From Flavobacterium jejuense (GTDB taxonomy: Bacteria > Bacteroidota > Bacteroidia > Flavobacteriales > Flavobacteriaceae), in the NCBI RefSeq assembly GCF_006491595.2, contig NZ_VEVQ02000008.1, positions 124,001 to 188,000 on the forward strand: DNA of 64,000 nt, written 5' to 3'. How positions within the stretch are numbered: the stretch's first letter is position 1; each line of letters starts with the position of its first letter. The notes below the pieces were generated by a model, which searched no databases, was not told the DNA's origin, and saw only the letters and a list, made by a program, of their open reading frames with translations. Both the position numbers and the translations under genes were made by a program. Below are positions 51,369 through 59,771 of this stretch, one piece after another.

Positions 51369-53282
51369 TTAATTTGTTTCTTCTTCTTTTAGTGTTAAAC
51401 TCTGTTTTGTATTATCTACTGTTACGGTTTCTGTAAATCGTTGATAAATGATGTTCTCAATTTTTTTATATTCGTCTTCTAGTGATCCATTCAACATTCT
51501 ATTTTCTAAATCTGTTCTTGTTATTTCTCCATTAACATATTTTTCAATCATCAAAGTTGCTATTGGGCCAGCCCAGCGGTTTCCCCAATATCCATTTTCT
51601 ACAAAAACTGCTATTGCTATAGTCGGGTTTTCTTTAGGTGCAAAAGCAACAAATATGGAATGATCCTTTAATTGATAGGTTTTGCCTCCAACCCTAATTT
51701 TGTTTTCAGCTGTCCCAGTCTTTCCACAGATTTGCATGTCTTTTACTTTTAAACTAGCTGCGGTACCTTTGTTATAAACATCAGCTAAACCTTCTATTAC
51801 AGGGTCAAAATATTTAGAATCGACAGTTGAAATATTCTTAGTGGTGTACTTTTTGTCTAATGGTTTGTCTTTTATTTTCTTTACGATATGTGGTGTGAAA
51901 AAATAGCCTTTATTAGCTACTACAGCCATCATATTTGCTAATTGAAGAGGAGTGGTTAAAACTTCTCCTTGCCCAATTCCGTTTGAGATTATCGTAGAGC
52001 CTTTCCAACCACCATTAGGATAAATTCTTTGATATGTTTTTGATGTAGGAATATTTCCTTTTTTTCCAATTGGTAAGTCGGTACCCATGTAGTTACCAAG
52101 ACCAAAACTTTTAACATGATCTGACCAAACATCAACTCCTTTTGAAGAGTTTTTAAATTTATCAATAGTATTTCTATAAACACTACAAAAATAAGTATTA
52201 CATGAATTGTAGATTCCGTTGTTTAATTTTGATAAACCAGAATCATGGCACTTCATAAAACGACCAGCACCGTATGAGAATCCATGATGACAAACAAAAC
52301 CTGTTTCTGTATTAATTACTTCTTCTTGAAGACCAATAAGTCCTGTCAAAATTTTAAATGGAGAACCAGGAGGATATTGGGCTAAAAGACCTCTATCAAA
52401 TAAGGGATTTGCAATTGAATCGCGATATAAAGCAGTATAGTTTTTTGATCTTTGTCTTCCTACAAGTAAGGCTGGATCAAAAGTAGGAGCAGAGACAAGT
52501 GCAAGAATTTCACCTGTTTTAGGTTCTATAGCAACTATTCCACCTCTTTTGTTTACCATTAACTCAGTTCCGTATTTTTGTAACTCATAATCAATAGTTA
52601 ATGTTAAGTCTTTTCCTTGTTGGGCTAGAGTATCAAACTTTCCTTCTTTATATGGTCCAATAACTTTATTGTATTTATTTCTCAATAAATACTTCACTCC
52701 TTTTACACCTCTTAGTATGTCTTCATATTCTTGTTCAACACCCTGTTTGCCTATTAAGTCACCACTATTATAATAAGGAGATTTGTTAATAATAGCTTCG
52801 TTAACTTGGGTAATGAAACCAAAAATATTTGCCCCAAATGCTACTTGATAATCTCTTAAGGCTCTTTTTTGAGTATAAAATCCTTCAAATTTTCTTTCTT
52901 TTTCTTGAAAAGCAGCGTATTCTCTCTTGCTTAATTCTGAAAGAAATACAGAAGGTAATCTTGGACTATAATCAGTTGCTTTTTTTACTTTTTTTATAAA
53001 TTCTTCTTTGTCTATTTTTAATGAATTACAAAAATCAAGTGTGTCAAAATTCTTTATTTCTCTAGGAATTACCATGATATCATAGGAAGGTTGATTAGCT
53101 ACTAATAACTCCCCATTTCTATCATATATATATCCTCTTTCAGGAAAATCAAAAACTTTTTTTATGGCATTATTTTCAGATTGAAGTTTTAGTGAATCAT
53201 CAATTATTTGTAAATAGAATATACGAGCAATTAGAATTATTGCTACTACAATTATAAAAGAGGGTAATACAATTCTTCTCAT
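51369..53282 (-). CDS. mrdA: Penicillin-binding protein 2
   Basis: A 637-residue class B transpeptidase with an N-terminal membrane helix (about 5-25), a dimerisation domain (about 45-220) and a transpeptidase domain with catalytic S307-x-x-K310 (PPGSPFKIL), the S-C-N motif (YNSCNTYF) and KTGTAE. It cross-links elongating peptidoglycan together with RodA. The start overlaps the mreD stop by 4 bp and the stop directly adjoins rodA, so the genes are translationally coupled. Confidence 0.95.
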   Translation of the reverse strand: MRRIVLPSFIIVVAIILIARIFYLQIIDDSLKLQSENNAIKKVFDFPERGYIYDRNGELLVANQPSYDIMVIPREIKNFDTLDFCNSLKIDKEEFIKKVKKATDYSPRLPSVFLSELSKREYAAFQEKERKFEGFYTQKRALRDYQVAFGANIFGFITQVNEAIINKSPYYNSGDLIGKQGVEQEYEDILRGVKGVKYLLRNKYNKVIGPYKEGKFDTLAQQGKDLTLTIDYELQKYGTELMVNKRGGIVAIEPKTGEILALVSAPTFDPALLVGRQRSKNYTALYRDSIANPLFDRGLLAQYPPGSPFKILTGLIGLQEEVINTETGFVCHHGFSYGAGRFMKCHDSGLSKLNNGIYNSCNTYFCSVYRNTIDKFKNSSKGVDVWSDHVKSFGLGNYMGTDLPIGKKGNIPTSKTYQRIYPNGGWKGSTIISNGIGQGEVLTTPLQLANMMAVVANKGYFFTPHIVKKIKDKPLDKKYTTKNISTVDSKYFDPVIEGLADVYNKGTAASLKVKDMQICGKTGTAENKIRVGGKTYQLKDHSIFVAFAPKENPTIAIAVFVENGYWGNRWAGPIATLMIEKYVNGEITRTDLENRMLNGSLEDEYKKIENIIYQRFTETVTVDNTKQSLTLKEEETN

Positions 53283-53782
53283 CGTTTACTAGGTTTAATT
53301 AAATAAATTATGAGTAAACAAACAATAAATGAAAGTAAAGTTGAAAATAATGTTCTTGCTATTATTGTAAAAAATAAAGTAATTCTAAAGTACTCAAATG
53401 AAAACAAAATAAAGTGATGAATGAAAATAGCAAGTAAAATATAAGACACTCTTTCAGATGTTATTTTATCTGCTATTTTAACAGTTTGGTATTCGTAACT
53501 TATACCAAATGCAAAACGAAACAGATTGGGTCTAATGAAAGCAAGAACAGTACAGGCCATGGCATGAATTCCATTTGAATTACTAAACATGTCAATGATT
53601 AATCCTAAAAGGAAACTAGTTATTAATAGTATGTTTTTGTTTCCGTTAACGGGAAATAATAATATAAATAAAATATACGGATAAGGATTTGCATATCCTT
53701 GCATATTAATATTGTTGAAGACGATTACTTGTAAAAATATAAGTAATACAAATCGAATTATATTTAGAATGTTGTTATTCAA
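53279..53782 (-). CDS. mreD: Rod shape-determining protein MreD
   Basis: A 167-residue membrane protein with about five helices. Direct similarity is weak, as usual for MreD, but the position between mreC (1 bp away) and mrdA (4-bp overlap), the size and the hydrophobic pattern (VFLLIFLQVIVFNNIN-like start, and PYPYILFILLFP) are diagnostic. It forms part of the elongation complex in the inner membrane. Confidence 0.9.
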   Translation of the reverse strand: MNNNILNIIRFVLLIFLQVIVFNNINMQGYANPYPYILFILLFPVNGNKNILLITSFLLGLIIDMFSNSNGIHAMACTVLAFIRPNLFRFAFGISYEYQTVKIADKITSERVSYILLAIFIHHFILFSFEYFRITLFFTIIARTLFSTLLSFIVCLLIIYLIKPSKR

Positions 53783-53783
53783 T

Positions 53784-54608
53784 TTATTTAGCTAATGTTT
53801 CTTTTTCTAATTTTTGTTTTTCTTCTTTATGAGAGTTACTAATGATGTACACATATCCTAAAGCTGTCATATCATTAAATAATCTAATATTAATAGTGTA
53901 ATAGTTGGTTTGTTTATTAATAAACAACTGGTCTATTTTTCCAATAGGTATGTTTTCAGGAAAGATATCGGAATTAGCTCCAGTAACAATAGAGTCTCCT
54001 TTCTTGATGTTAGCTAACCTAGGTACGTCTATTAATTGAATATAGCCTACATTTTTTCCGTCCCAATTTAAAGAACCAAAATGATTGGAACTCTTTATTT
54101 TTGCATTAATTTTTAATTCGGTGTTTAAAATGCTAATTATGGTAGCATAATTTTTAGATGTCTTTTCAATGATGCCTACTATTCCTTTTTCATTTATAAC
54201 ACCCATACTGTTTTTTATACTGTCTTTTTCACCTGCGTTTATGGTTAAAAAATTCTCTTTAACATTGAACGAATTTTTAATGACTTTAGCTTTTGTAACC
54301 GTGTAATATAAAGAATCTTTAAGCTTAAGTTTTTTTAAATTAAGTAAAGTGTCTTTCTTGTTGAATAATAATTCTTTTAATCTTGTATTTTCTTCTGCTA
54401 AAACTTCATTTTTCTCTTTTAAACTTAAATATTCATTTATTGAATTAATATTTTCGTAAACTCCTCCGGTTAAATTATTAGCACTATTTATGTACTCACT
54501 TCTATGAAAAGAATGTGATTGTATAATTAGAGCAAATGAAATGCCCAAAAGCAGCAAAAACAGCAATCTGTAGCTGTTTTTTATAAAGAAATAGAGTATT
54601 TGCTGCAT
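53784..54608 (-). CDS. mreC: Rod shape-determining protein MreC
   Basis: A 274-residue protein with one N-terminal membrane helix (about 12-32), a coiled coil (about 55-85) and a beta-sheet periplasmic domain with the family segments INEKGIVGIIEKTSKNYATI and GDSIVTGANSDIFPENIPIG. It connects the cytoplasmic MreB filament to the synthesis enzymes. It starts 9 bp after mreB and ends 1 bp before mreD. Confidence 0.94.
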   Translation of the reverse strand: MQQILYFFIKNSYRLLFLLLLGISFALIIQSHSFHRSEYINSANNLTGGVYENINSINEYLSLKEKNEVLAEENTRLKELLFNKKDTLLNLKKLKLKDSLYYTVTKAKVIKNSFNVKENFLTINAGEKDSIKNSMGVINEKGIVGIIEKTSKNYATIISILNTELKINAKIKSSNHFGSLNWDGKNVGYIQLIDVPRLANIKKGDSIVTGANSDIFPENIPIGKIDQLFINKQTNYYTINIRLFNDMTALGYVYIISNSHKEEKQKLEKETLAK

Positions 54609-54617
54609 GAATTATTT

Positions 54618-55646
54618 TTATTTTATAAGGATGCTTTTATATTTATTTAGATTTTTTAATGCTATTCCTGTTCCTCTTACTACAGCCCTTAAAGGATCTT
54701 CTGCAATATAAACAGGTAAGTCAGTTTTTATAGAGATGCGTTTGTCTAATCCTCTTAACATAGAACCACCACCTGCAAGATAAATACCTGTATTGTAAAT
54801 ATCAGCAGCTAGCTCTGGAGGTGTTTGTGATAACGTTTCCATTACTGCATCTTCAATACGTTGTATCGATTTGTCAAGAGCTTTGGCTATTTCTCGATAA
54901 GAAATATCAACCTGTTTGGGTTTACCTGTTAACAAATCTCTACCTTGAACTTGCATTTCTTCTGGTGGACTGTCTAAATCTTCAGTTGCAGCTCCTATTT
55001 GAATTTTAATTTTTTCAGCAGTAGTTTCTCCCACAAATAAATTATGTTGGGTTCTCATGTAATATATTATATCATTGGTAAATACATCACCAGCAATTTT
55101 AACTGATTTATCACAAACGATACCTCCTAATGCTATAACAGCAATTTCGGTAGTTCCACCACCAATATCAACAATCATATTTCCTTTTGGTTGCATGATG
55201 TCTACTCCAATACCTATAGCTGCTGCCATAGGTTCATGAATTAAATAAACTTCTTTTCCGTTTACTCTTTCACATGATTCTTTTACCGCTCTCATTTCAA
55301 CTTCGGTAATACCAGAGGGAATGCACACTACCATTCTCAATGCAGGTGTAAAAAGTCTTTTCTTTAATGCTGGAATACTCTTGATAAGCATACTTATCAT
55401 TTTTTCAGAAGCATCAAAGTCTGCAATTACACCATCTTTAAGTGGGCGTATGGTTTTAATGTTTTCATGAGTCTTACCTTGCATCATATTGGCTTCTTTA
55501 CCAACAGCTATAATTTTTCCAGTTATTCGGTCTCTAGCAACAATAGAAGGACTGTCTATTACTACTTTATCGTTGTGAATGATTAAGGTATTTGCTGTAC
55601 CAAGGTCAATTGCTATGTCCTCAGTCATGAAATCAAAAAATCCCAT
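54618..55646 (-). CDS. mreB: Rod shape-determining actin-like protein MreB
   Basis: A 342-residue actin-fold ATPase. The phosphate 1 loop is AIDLGTANT, phosphate 2 is IVDIGGGTTEIAV and the adenosine segment is GIYLAGGGSMLRGL. It assembles filaments beneath the inner membrane that direct cell elongation. It opens the operon mreB-mreC-mreD-mrdA-rodA. It lies 57 bp after the purH stop, with a possible -7 box TACATTTG at 55697-55690. Confidence 0.97.
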   Translation of the reverse strand: MGFFDFMTEDIAIDLGTANTLIIHNDKVVIDSPSIVARDRITGKIIAVGKEANMMQGKTHENIKTIRPLKDGVIADFDASEKMISMLIKSIPALKKRLFTPALRMVVCIPSGITEVEMRAVKESCERVNGKEVYLIHEPMAAAIGIGVDIMQPKGNMIVDIGGGTTEIAVIALGGIVCDKSVKIAGDVFTNDIIYYMRTQHNLFVGETTAEKIKIQIGAATEDLDSPPEEMQVQGRDLLTGKPKQVDISYREIAKALDKSIQRIEDAVMETLSQTPPELAADIYNTGIYLAGGGSMLRGLDKRISIKTDLPVYIAEDPLRAVVRGTGIALKNLNKYKSILIK

Positions 55647-55689
55647 ATGCTTTTTTAGGGTTTTATATTAGTATAATGTTCGTGTTCTA

Positions 55690-55697
55690 CAAATGTA
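55690..55697 (-). promoter_or_regulatory. -7 box of the mreB operon
   Basis: The minus strand reads TACATTTG, matching TAnnTTTG, 43 bp before the mreB start and just after the purH stop. No -33 element could be placed because the upstream region is the purH coding end. Confidence 0.4.
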
Positions 55698-55703
55698 ATA
55701 AAA

Positions 55704-57230
55704 TTAATGTTTAAAATGACGTGTTCCTGTAAATACCATTGATACATTATTTTCATTACAATAGGCTATGCTTAATTCATCTTTAATTGATCCACCAGGT
55801 TGAATGACGGAAGTTATACCAGCTTTGTTTGCAATTTCTACGCAATCAGGAAATGGGAAGAAAGCATCACTAGCCATAACTGCTCCCGTTAAATCAAATT
55901 CAAAAGTAGTTGCTTTTTCAATAGCCTGTTTTAAAGCGTCAACTCTGGAAGTTTGTCCTGTTCCTGAAGCACACAATTGTTTGTTTTTTGCTAAAACAAT
56001 AGTGTTAGATTTTGTGTTTTTACAAATTTTAGAAGCAAAAATTAAATCTTCAATTTCTTCTTCTGTTGGATTAGTATGGGTAACGTTTTTTAAGTGTTGT
56101 TTAGTATCAGTAATGTTATCTTTATCTTGAACAAGCATTCCGTTTAAGCAAGTTCTTATCTGTTTTGTAGGTAAATCAACATCATTTATTACTAATAAAA
56201 TTCTATTTTTCTTTTCTTCTAATAAGTCGATAGCATTTTTATCGAAAGAAGGAGCGATAACTACTTCACAAAATAAATTATGGATTTCTTCAGCAGTTGC
56301 TAAATCAATATTTCCATTAGCAATTAAGACACCTCCAAAGGCAGAAGTTGGATCACCAGCTAAAGCATCTAAGTATGCTTCTTTCATTGTATCTCTTGTT
56401 GCTATTCCGCAAGCATTATTGTGTTTTAAAATAGCAAAAGTAGGAGCGTCATTTTTGAATTCATTCATTAAAGTAACAGCTGCATCTACATCTAGTAAGT
56501 TGTTGTAAGATAAGGCTTTTCCGTTTAATTTGGTGAACATAGCATCAAAATCCCCAAAGAAAAATCCTTTTTGATGTGGGTTTTCACCATATCGTAAGGT
56601 TTCACCGTTAGCAATACTAGTTTTTAAATAGGTTTCATCTGTGTTGAAATAGTTGAAAATAGCTGTGTCATAATGAGAAGAAACATGAAATGCTTTTGTA
56701 GCTAATAGCTTTCTTTGTTCTATTGTTGTTGCTCCATTCTCTTTGGTATAGAAATCTAAAAAAGAAGTATATTCTTCCACAGAAGGCACAATTACGGTGT
56801 CTTTAAAGTTTTTTGCGGCCGCTCTAATTAATGAAATACCTCCAATGTCTATTTTCTCAATAATATCGGCTTCACTTGCTCCAGAAGCAACAGTTTTTTC
56901 AAAAGGATATAAGTCAACTATTACTAAATCTATTTGTGGAATGTTGTATTCTTCCATTTGAGCTACATCTGTAGTGTTGTCTTGACGATTTAAAATACCA
57001 CCAAAGACTTTAGGATGTAAAGTTTTTACTCTTCCTCCTAGAATAGAAGGATAATCAGTTACTTCCTCTACTGGAACAACTGGAATACCTAATTCTTTAA
57101 TAAAAGCTTCGGTTCCACCTGTTGAATAGATGGTTACGTGATTTTGGTGAAGCGTTTTTACAATTGGTTCTAATCCAGTTTTATCAAATACCGAAATTAA
57201 GGCAGCAGTGATTTTTTTTGTTGTGCTCAT
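55704..57230 (-). CDS. purH: Bifunctional AICAR transformylase / IMP cyclohydrolase
   Basis: A 508-residue purine enzyme that carries out the last two steps to IMP. The N-terminal MGS-like cyclohydrolase domain (about 1-145) contains ALISVFDKTGLEPIV, STGGTEAFI and GGRVKTLHPKVFGGIL. The transformylase domain (about 150-508) contains GENPHQKGFFFG, the HNNACGIA segment of the K-H catalytic type (LKHNNACG) and ASDAFFPFPD. It is separate from the mre operon by a -7 box but on the same strand. A full promoter precedes it. Confidence 0.97.
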   Translation of the reverse strand: MSTTKKITAALISVFDKTGLEPIVKTLHQNHVTIYSTGGTEAFIKELGIPVVPVEEVTDYPSILGGRVKTLHPKVFGGILNRQDNTTDVAQMEEYNIPQIDLVIVDLYPFEKTVASGASEADIIEKIDIGGISLIRAAAKNFKDTVIVPSVEEYTSFLDFYTKENGATTIEQRKLLATKAFHVSSHYDTAIFNYFNTDETYLKTSIANGETLRYGENPHQKGFFFGDFDAMFTKLNGKALSYNNLLDVDAAVTLMNEFKNDAPTFAILKHNNACGIATRDTMKEAYLDALAGDPTSAFGGVLIANGNIDLATAEEIHNLFCEVVIAPSFDKNAIDLLEEKKNRILLVINDVDLPTKQIRTCLNGMLVQDKDNITDTKQHLKNVTHTNPTEEEIEDLIFASKICKNTKSNTIVLAKNKQLCASGTGQTSRVDALKQAIEKATTFEFDLTGAVMASDAFFPFPDCVEIANKAGITSVIQPGGSIKDELSIAYCNENNVSMVFTGTRHFKH

Positions 57231-57305
57231 AGTGTGTGTTGTGTTGTTGTTACGAATAAAATCAATTTTTTAATCGAATTTATTTGGATATGGTTTTTCG
57301 TTTTG

Positions 57306-57336
57306 CAAAAGTAGTTATACTTATTAAAACTTTCAA
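57306..57336 (-). promoter_or_regulatory. purH promoter
   Basis: On the minus strand TACTTTTG (57313-57306) is the -7 box and TTG (57336-57334) the -33 box at 20 bp. The start site would leave an untranslated leader of about 70 bases. Confidence 0.65.
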
Positions 57337-57527
57337 CAATTATGAACACAGAAAAAAAGATTTTATTAATAAATTATTGTTTAAAAGATGATTTTAATTT
57401 TTAAGTGGAAATTTATTAAAATGAGTAGCTGTTTTTTGAACATGTTTGAAGTCTTCTTTTTTAAATAGAACGAATATCGAAAATTGCTTTCAAAATTGTT
57501 TTTTACTTATAATTCTCAACGCTTGGA

Positions 57528-57728
57528 TTATAACAATTCTGGTGAAGCTAGAACAATTACATTTTTTAAATAAGCATTGTTGAGTGATTCAAAAACTGCT
57601 TCTTGACTATAATTTTCTAATAATGAAGTATAATAAGAAACAGGAAATAAAAGTGTTCTTATAACAAACGTGGAAAAAGTAGAAAAATCATTTATAAAAG
57701 GGTGAGTTTTAAGGAAAAATAACTCCAT
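57528..57728 (-). pseudogene. N-terminal fragment of a lanthipeptide (LanB-type) dehydratase
   Basis: A 66-residue frame starting ATG at 57728, MELFFLKTHPFINDFSTF, and running through FVIRTLLFPVSYYTSLLENY and NVIVLASPELL before a stop. The pattern of an (F/V)xxRTPLFP segment followed 30-40 residues later by ALxLASPEL is the hallmark of the first 70 residues of Bacteroidetes lantibiotic dehydratases, which are normally several hundred to a thousand residues. Nothing after the stop continues the family in any frame that I could read. So it is a remnant of a lanthipeptide or related biosynthesis gene. The call rests on motif recognition only. Confidence 0.55.
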
Positions 57729-57788
57729 TTATCCAAGTTTAAAAACAATCTAAAACAGATTAAAGAAAGGAGAGAAAGCTCATTAATC

Positions 57789-58300
57789 CGCGTGCTTTTT
57801 AAACACAAACCATCCCCACAAACTTGTCATCTTGACGAAGGAAAGACCCCACATCAACTTCCACTTTCAATTTAAATCAGTAAAATACGCGTGCTTTTTA
57901 GACACAAACCACATCCCCAAACTTGTCATCTTGACGAAGGAAAGACCCCACATCAACTTCCACAATCAAACACCTCAAACTAGTTAAATCTCATTAGTTA
58001 GATGTTTAGCTTCTTGTGAGTTCCCTCCTTTGTCGGCATGACAAGTTTATGGAAGCGATTTGCTGATAAAAAATGATATAATTAAAAAGACATCAAGACA
58101 ACACAAATTAAGAAATTTTCAACCACAATATTCACATTCAATCTTGTCATCTTAACTAAGGAAAATCCACATCAACTTCCACTTTCAATTTAAAATCTGC
58201 GAAATCTGCGAGCTATTTTATCCCAAACAAACACAACAATCTTGTCATCTTTCCCGAATAGTCGGGAGAAGGAAAGATCCTATAATCAACTTCTACCATC
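57789..58300. repeat. Dispersed CTTGTCATCTTGACGAAGG-type repeats
   Basis: A tandem pair with a 99-bp period starts at 57789 and 57888: CGCGTGCTTTTTA, then ACACAAACC, CTTGTCATCTTGACGAAGG, AAAGACCCCACATCAACTTCC. Looser copies of the same core follow at about 58143 and 58234, the latter with an inserted hairpin (CCCGAATAGTCGGG). An inverted relative (CTCCTTTGTCGGCATGACAAG) lies at 58024-58045. Elements with this core are dispersed in Flavobacterium genomes. No coding potential is seen from 57740 to 58460. Confidence 0.8.
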
Positions 58301-58460
58301 AACCATTCCTTCATCCTTACTTGCTTCTTACTCCCAATCAAAGGTTAATCAAAGGTTAGGATACTAGGAACAAATAGTATGAAAACCAAAATAATCTTTC
58401 TTCCTATATTTTGTAACATTTTTTACATTCGCTCTACTAATAAGATAATCAAACTGTATT

Positions 58461-59711
58461 ATGTTATTATATCTTCGATTACTAAAGGAAAGTTTAAGTT
58501 TTGCGCTCAATGCATTGCGAAATAACAAATTACGAACCCTATTGTCTCTTCTTGGAGTTACTATAGGTATTTTTTCTATAATAGCTGTTTTAGCAGCTGT
58601 AGATTCTATGGATAAAAAAATTAAAGAAGATTTAAGTGATATGGATTTAAATACCGTTTACTTAATTCGTTTTTCTTTTGGTCCTTCAGAGGTACCTAGA
58701 TGGAAAAGAGAGCAATTCCCAGATGTAACTTATGAGGAATATGAATACATCAGGCGTTCAGTGAATAATATTGATAAGATGTCTTTTAATCTTTTTACAC
58801 GAAATGAAAATATTAAATATGAAGACAAAACGGTCAATTCCATTCGTGTAAAACCTTCAACAAATGAGTTTATAGATATTGAGCCTATAAAAGTACAGTC
58901 GGGTCGTTTTTTTAATGAATCTGAATCTAATTCTGGTGCTCCAGTAATTGTAATTGGTAGTGAGGTTGCAACAGGTCTTTTTGGAGATTTAGATCCTTTG
59001 GGTAAAAAGATCAGATTATATGGGCAAAAATTAACGGTTATAGGAGTGTTAAAAAAACAAGGGCAATCTACTTTTGGAGATAGTGGGGATGTGGCTGTTT
59101 TTTTTCCAGTTAATTTTTTAAGAAGAATGTATGGAGATAATAATAAAACGATAACACCTGCTATATTAATCAAACCCGAAAAAGGAATTGATATGGAGGA
59201 GTTTAAAGCGGAATTAACCCAGAAATTGCGTACTTTTAGAAGTATTAAGCCTGGAGAAATTAATAATTTTTTTATTAATGTGTTATCGGGCTTTACAGAC
59301 TTTATTGATAATATTATTGGTCAGATGAATATGGTGGGTTGGGGAATAAGTTTCTTTTCACTTTTAGTAGGAGGTTTTGGAATAGCAAATATTATGTTTG
59401 TCTCTGTAAAAGAAAGAACTAATCTTATAGGTATCCAAAAGGCATTAGGGGCAAAAAATAAATTTATACTGTTTCAGTTTTTATTTGAAGCTGTTATTTT
59501 ATCTTTAATAGGTGGTGTAGTAGGAATGCTTCTCGTTTGGCTATGTTCTTTGGGACTTAGTGCAGCCTTAGATTTTGATTTTGTATTAAGTACACAAAAT
59601 TTATTAATAGGTAGTGGTTTAGCTACATTTATAGGTTTAGTTTCGGGTATTATTCCTGCGATTTCAGCATCTAAATTAGACCCTGTTGAAGCTATAAGAA
59701 CAGGAATGTAA
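58461..59711 (+). CDS. MacB/FtsX-type ABC transporter permease
   Basis: A 416-residue membrane protein with a first helix (about 25-47, in LRTLLSLLGVTIGIFSIIAV), a periplasmic MacB-type domain (about 50-265) and three further helices near the C-terminus (about 290-400), with the FtsX signature KERTNLIGIQKALGAKN. It is a permease of the MacB type, which transmits force to periplasmic substrates or helps in efflux of peptides, lipoproteins or drugs. No ATPase or adaptor gene is adjacent, so its partners are encoded elsewhere. It is a single gene flanked by the repeat-rich gap and a strong terminator. Confidence 0.9.
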   Translation: MLLYLRLLKESLSFALNALRNNKLRTLLSLLGVTIGIFSIIAVLAAVDSMDKKIKEDLSDMDLNTVYLIRFSFGPSEVPRWKREQFPDVTYEEYEYIRRSVNNIDKMSFNLFTRNENIKYEDKTVNSIRVKPSTNEFIDIEPIKVQSGRFFNESESNSGAPVIVIGSEVATGLFGDLDPLGKKIRLYGQKLTVIGVLKKQGQSTFGDSGDVAVFFPVNFLRRMYGDNNKTITPAILIKPEKGIDMEEFKAELTQKLRTFRSIKPGEINNFFINVLSGFTDFIDNIIGQMNMVGWGISFFSLLVGGFGIANIMFVSVKERTNLIGIQKALGAKNKFILFQFLFEAVILSLIGGVVGMLLVWLCSLGLSAALDFDFVLSTQNLLIGSGLATFIGLVSGIIPAISASKLDPVEAIRTGM

Positions 59712-59731
59712 TTCGGTAAGTTCATAATAAT

Positions 59732-59769
59732 AAAAAGAAACGCTTGGATATCCAAGCGTTTCTTTTTAT
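59732..59769. terminator. Bidirectional terminator
   Basis: A near-perfect palindrome, AAAAAGAAACGCTTGGATA with its complement, centred on GGATATCC. It ends both the MacB-type gene and the convergent T9SS gene. Confidence 0.9.
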
Positions 59770-59771
59770 TA

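Noticed and set aside
57789..58300. Possible CRISPR array from regularly spaced repeats
   Set aside because: Only two copies are well conserved, the spacing is irregular beyond them, and copies occur in both orientations; no cas gene is near.
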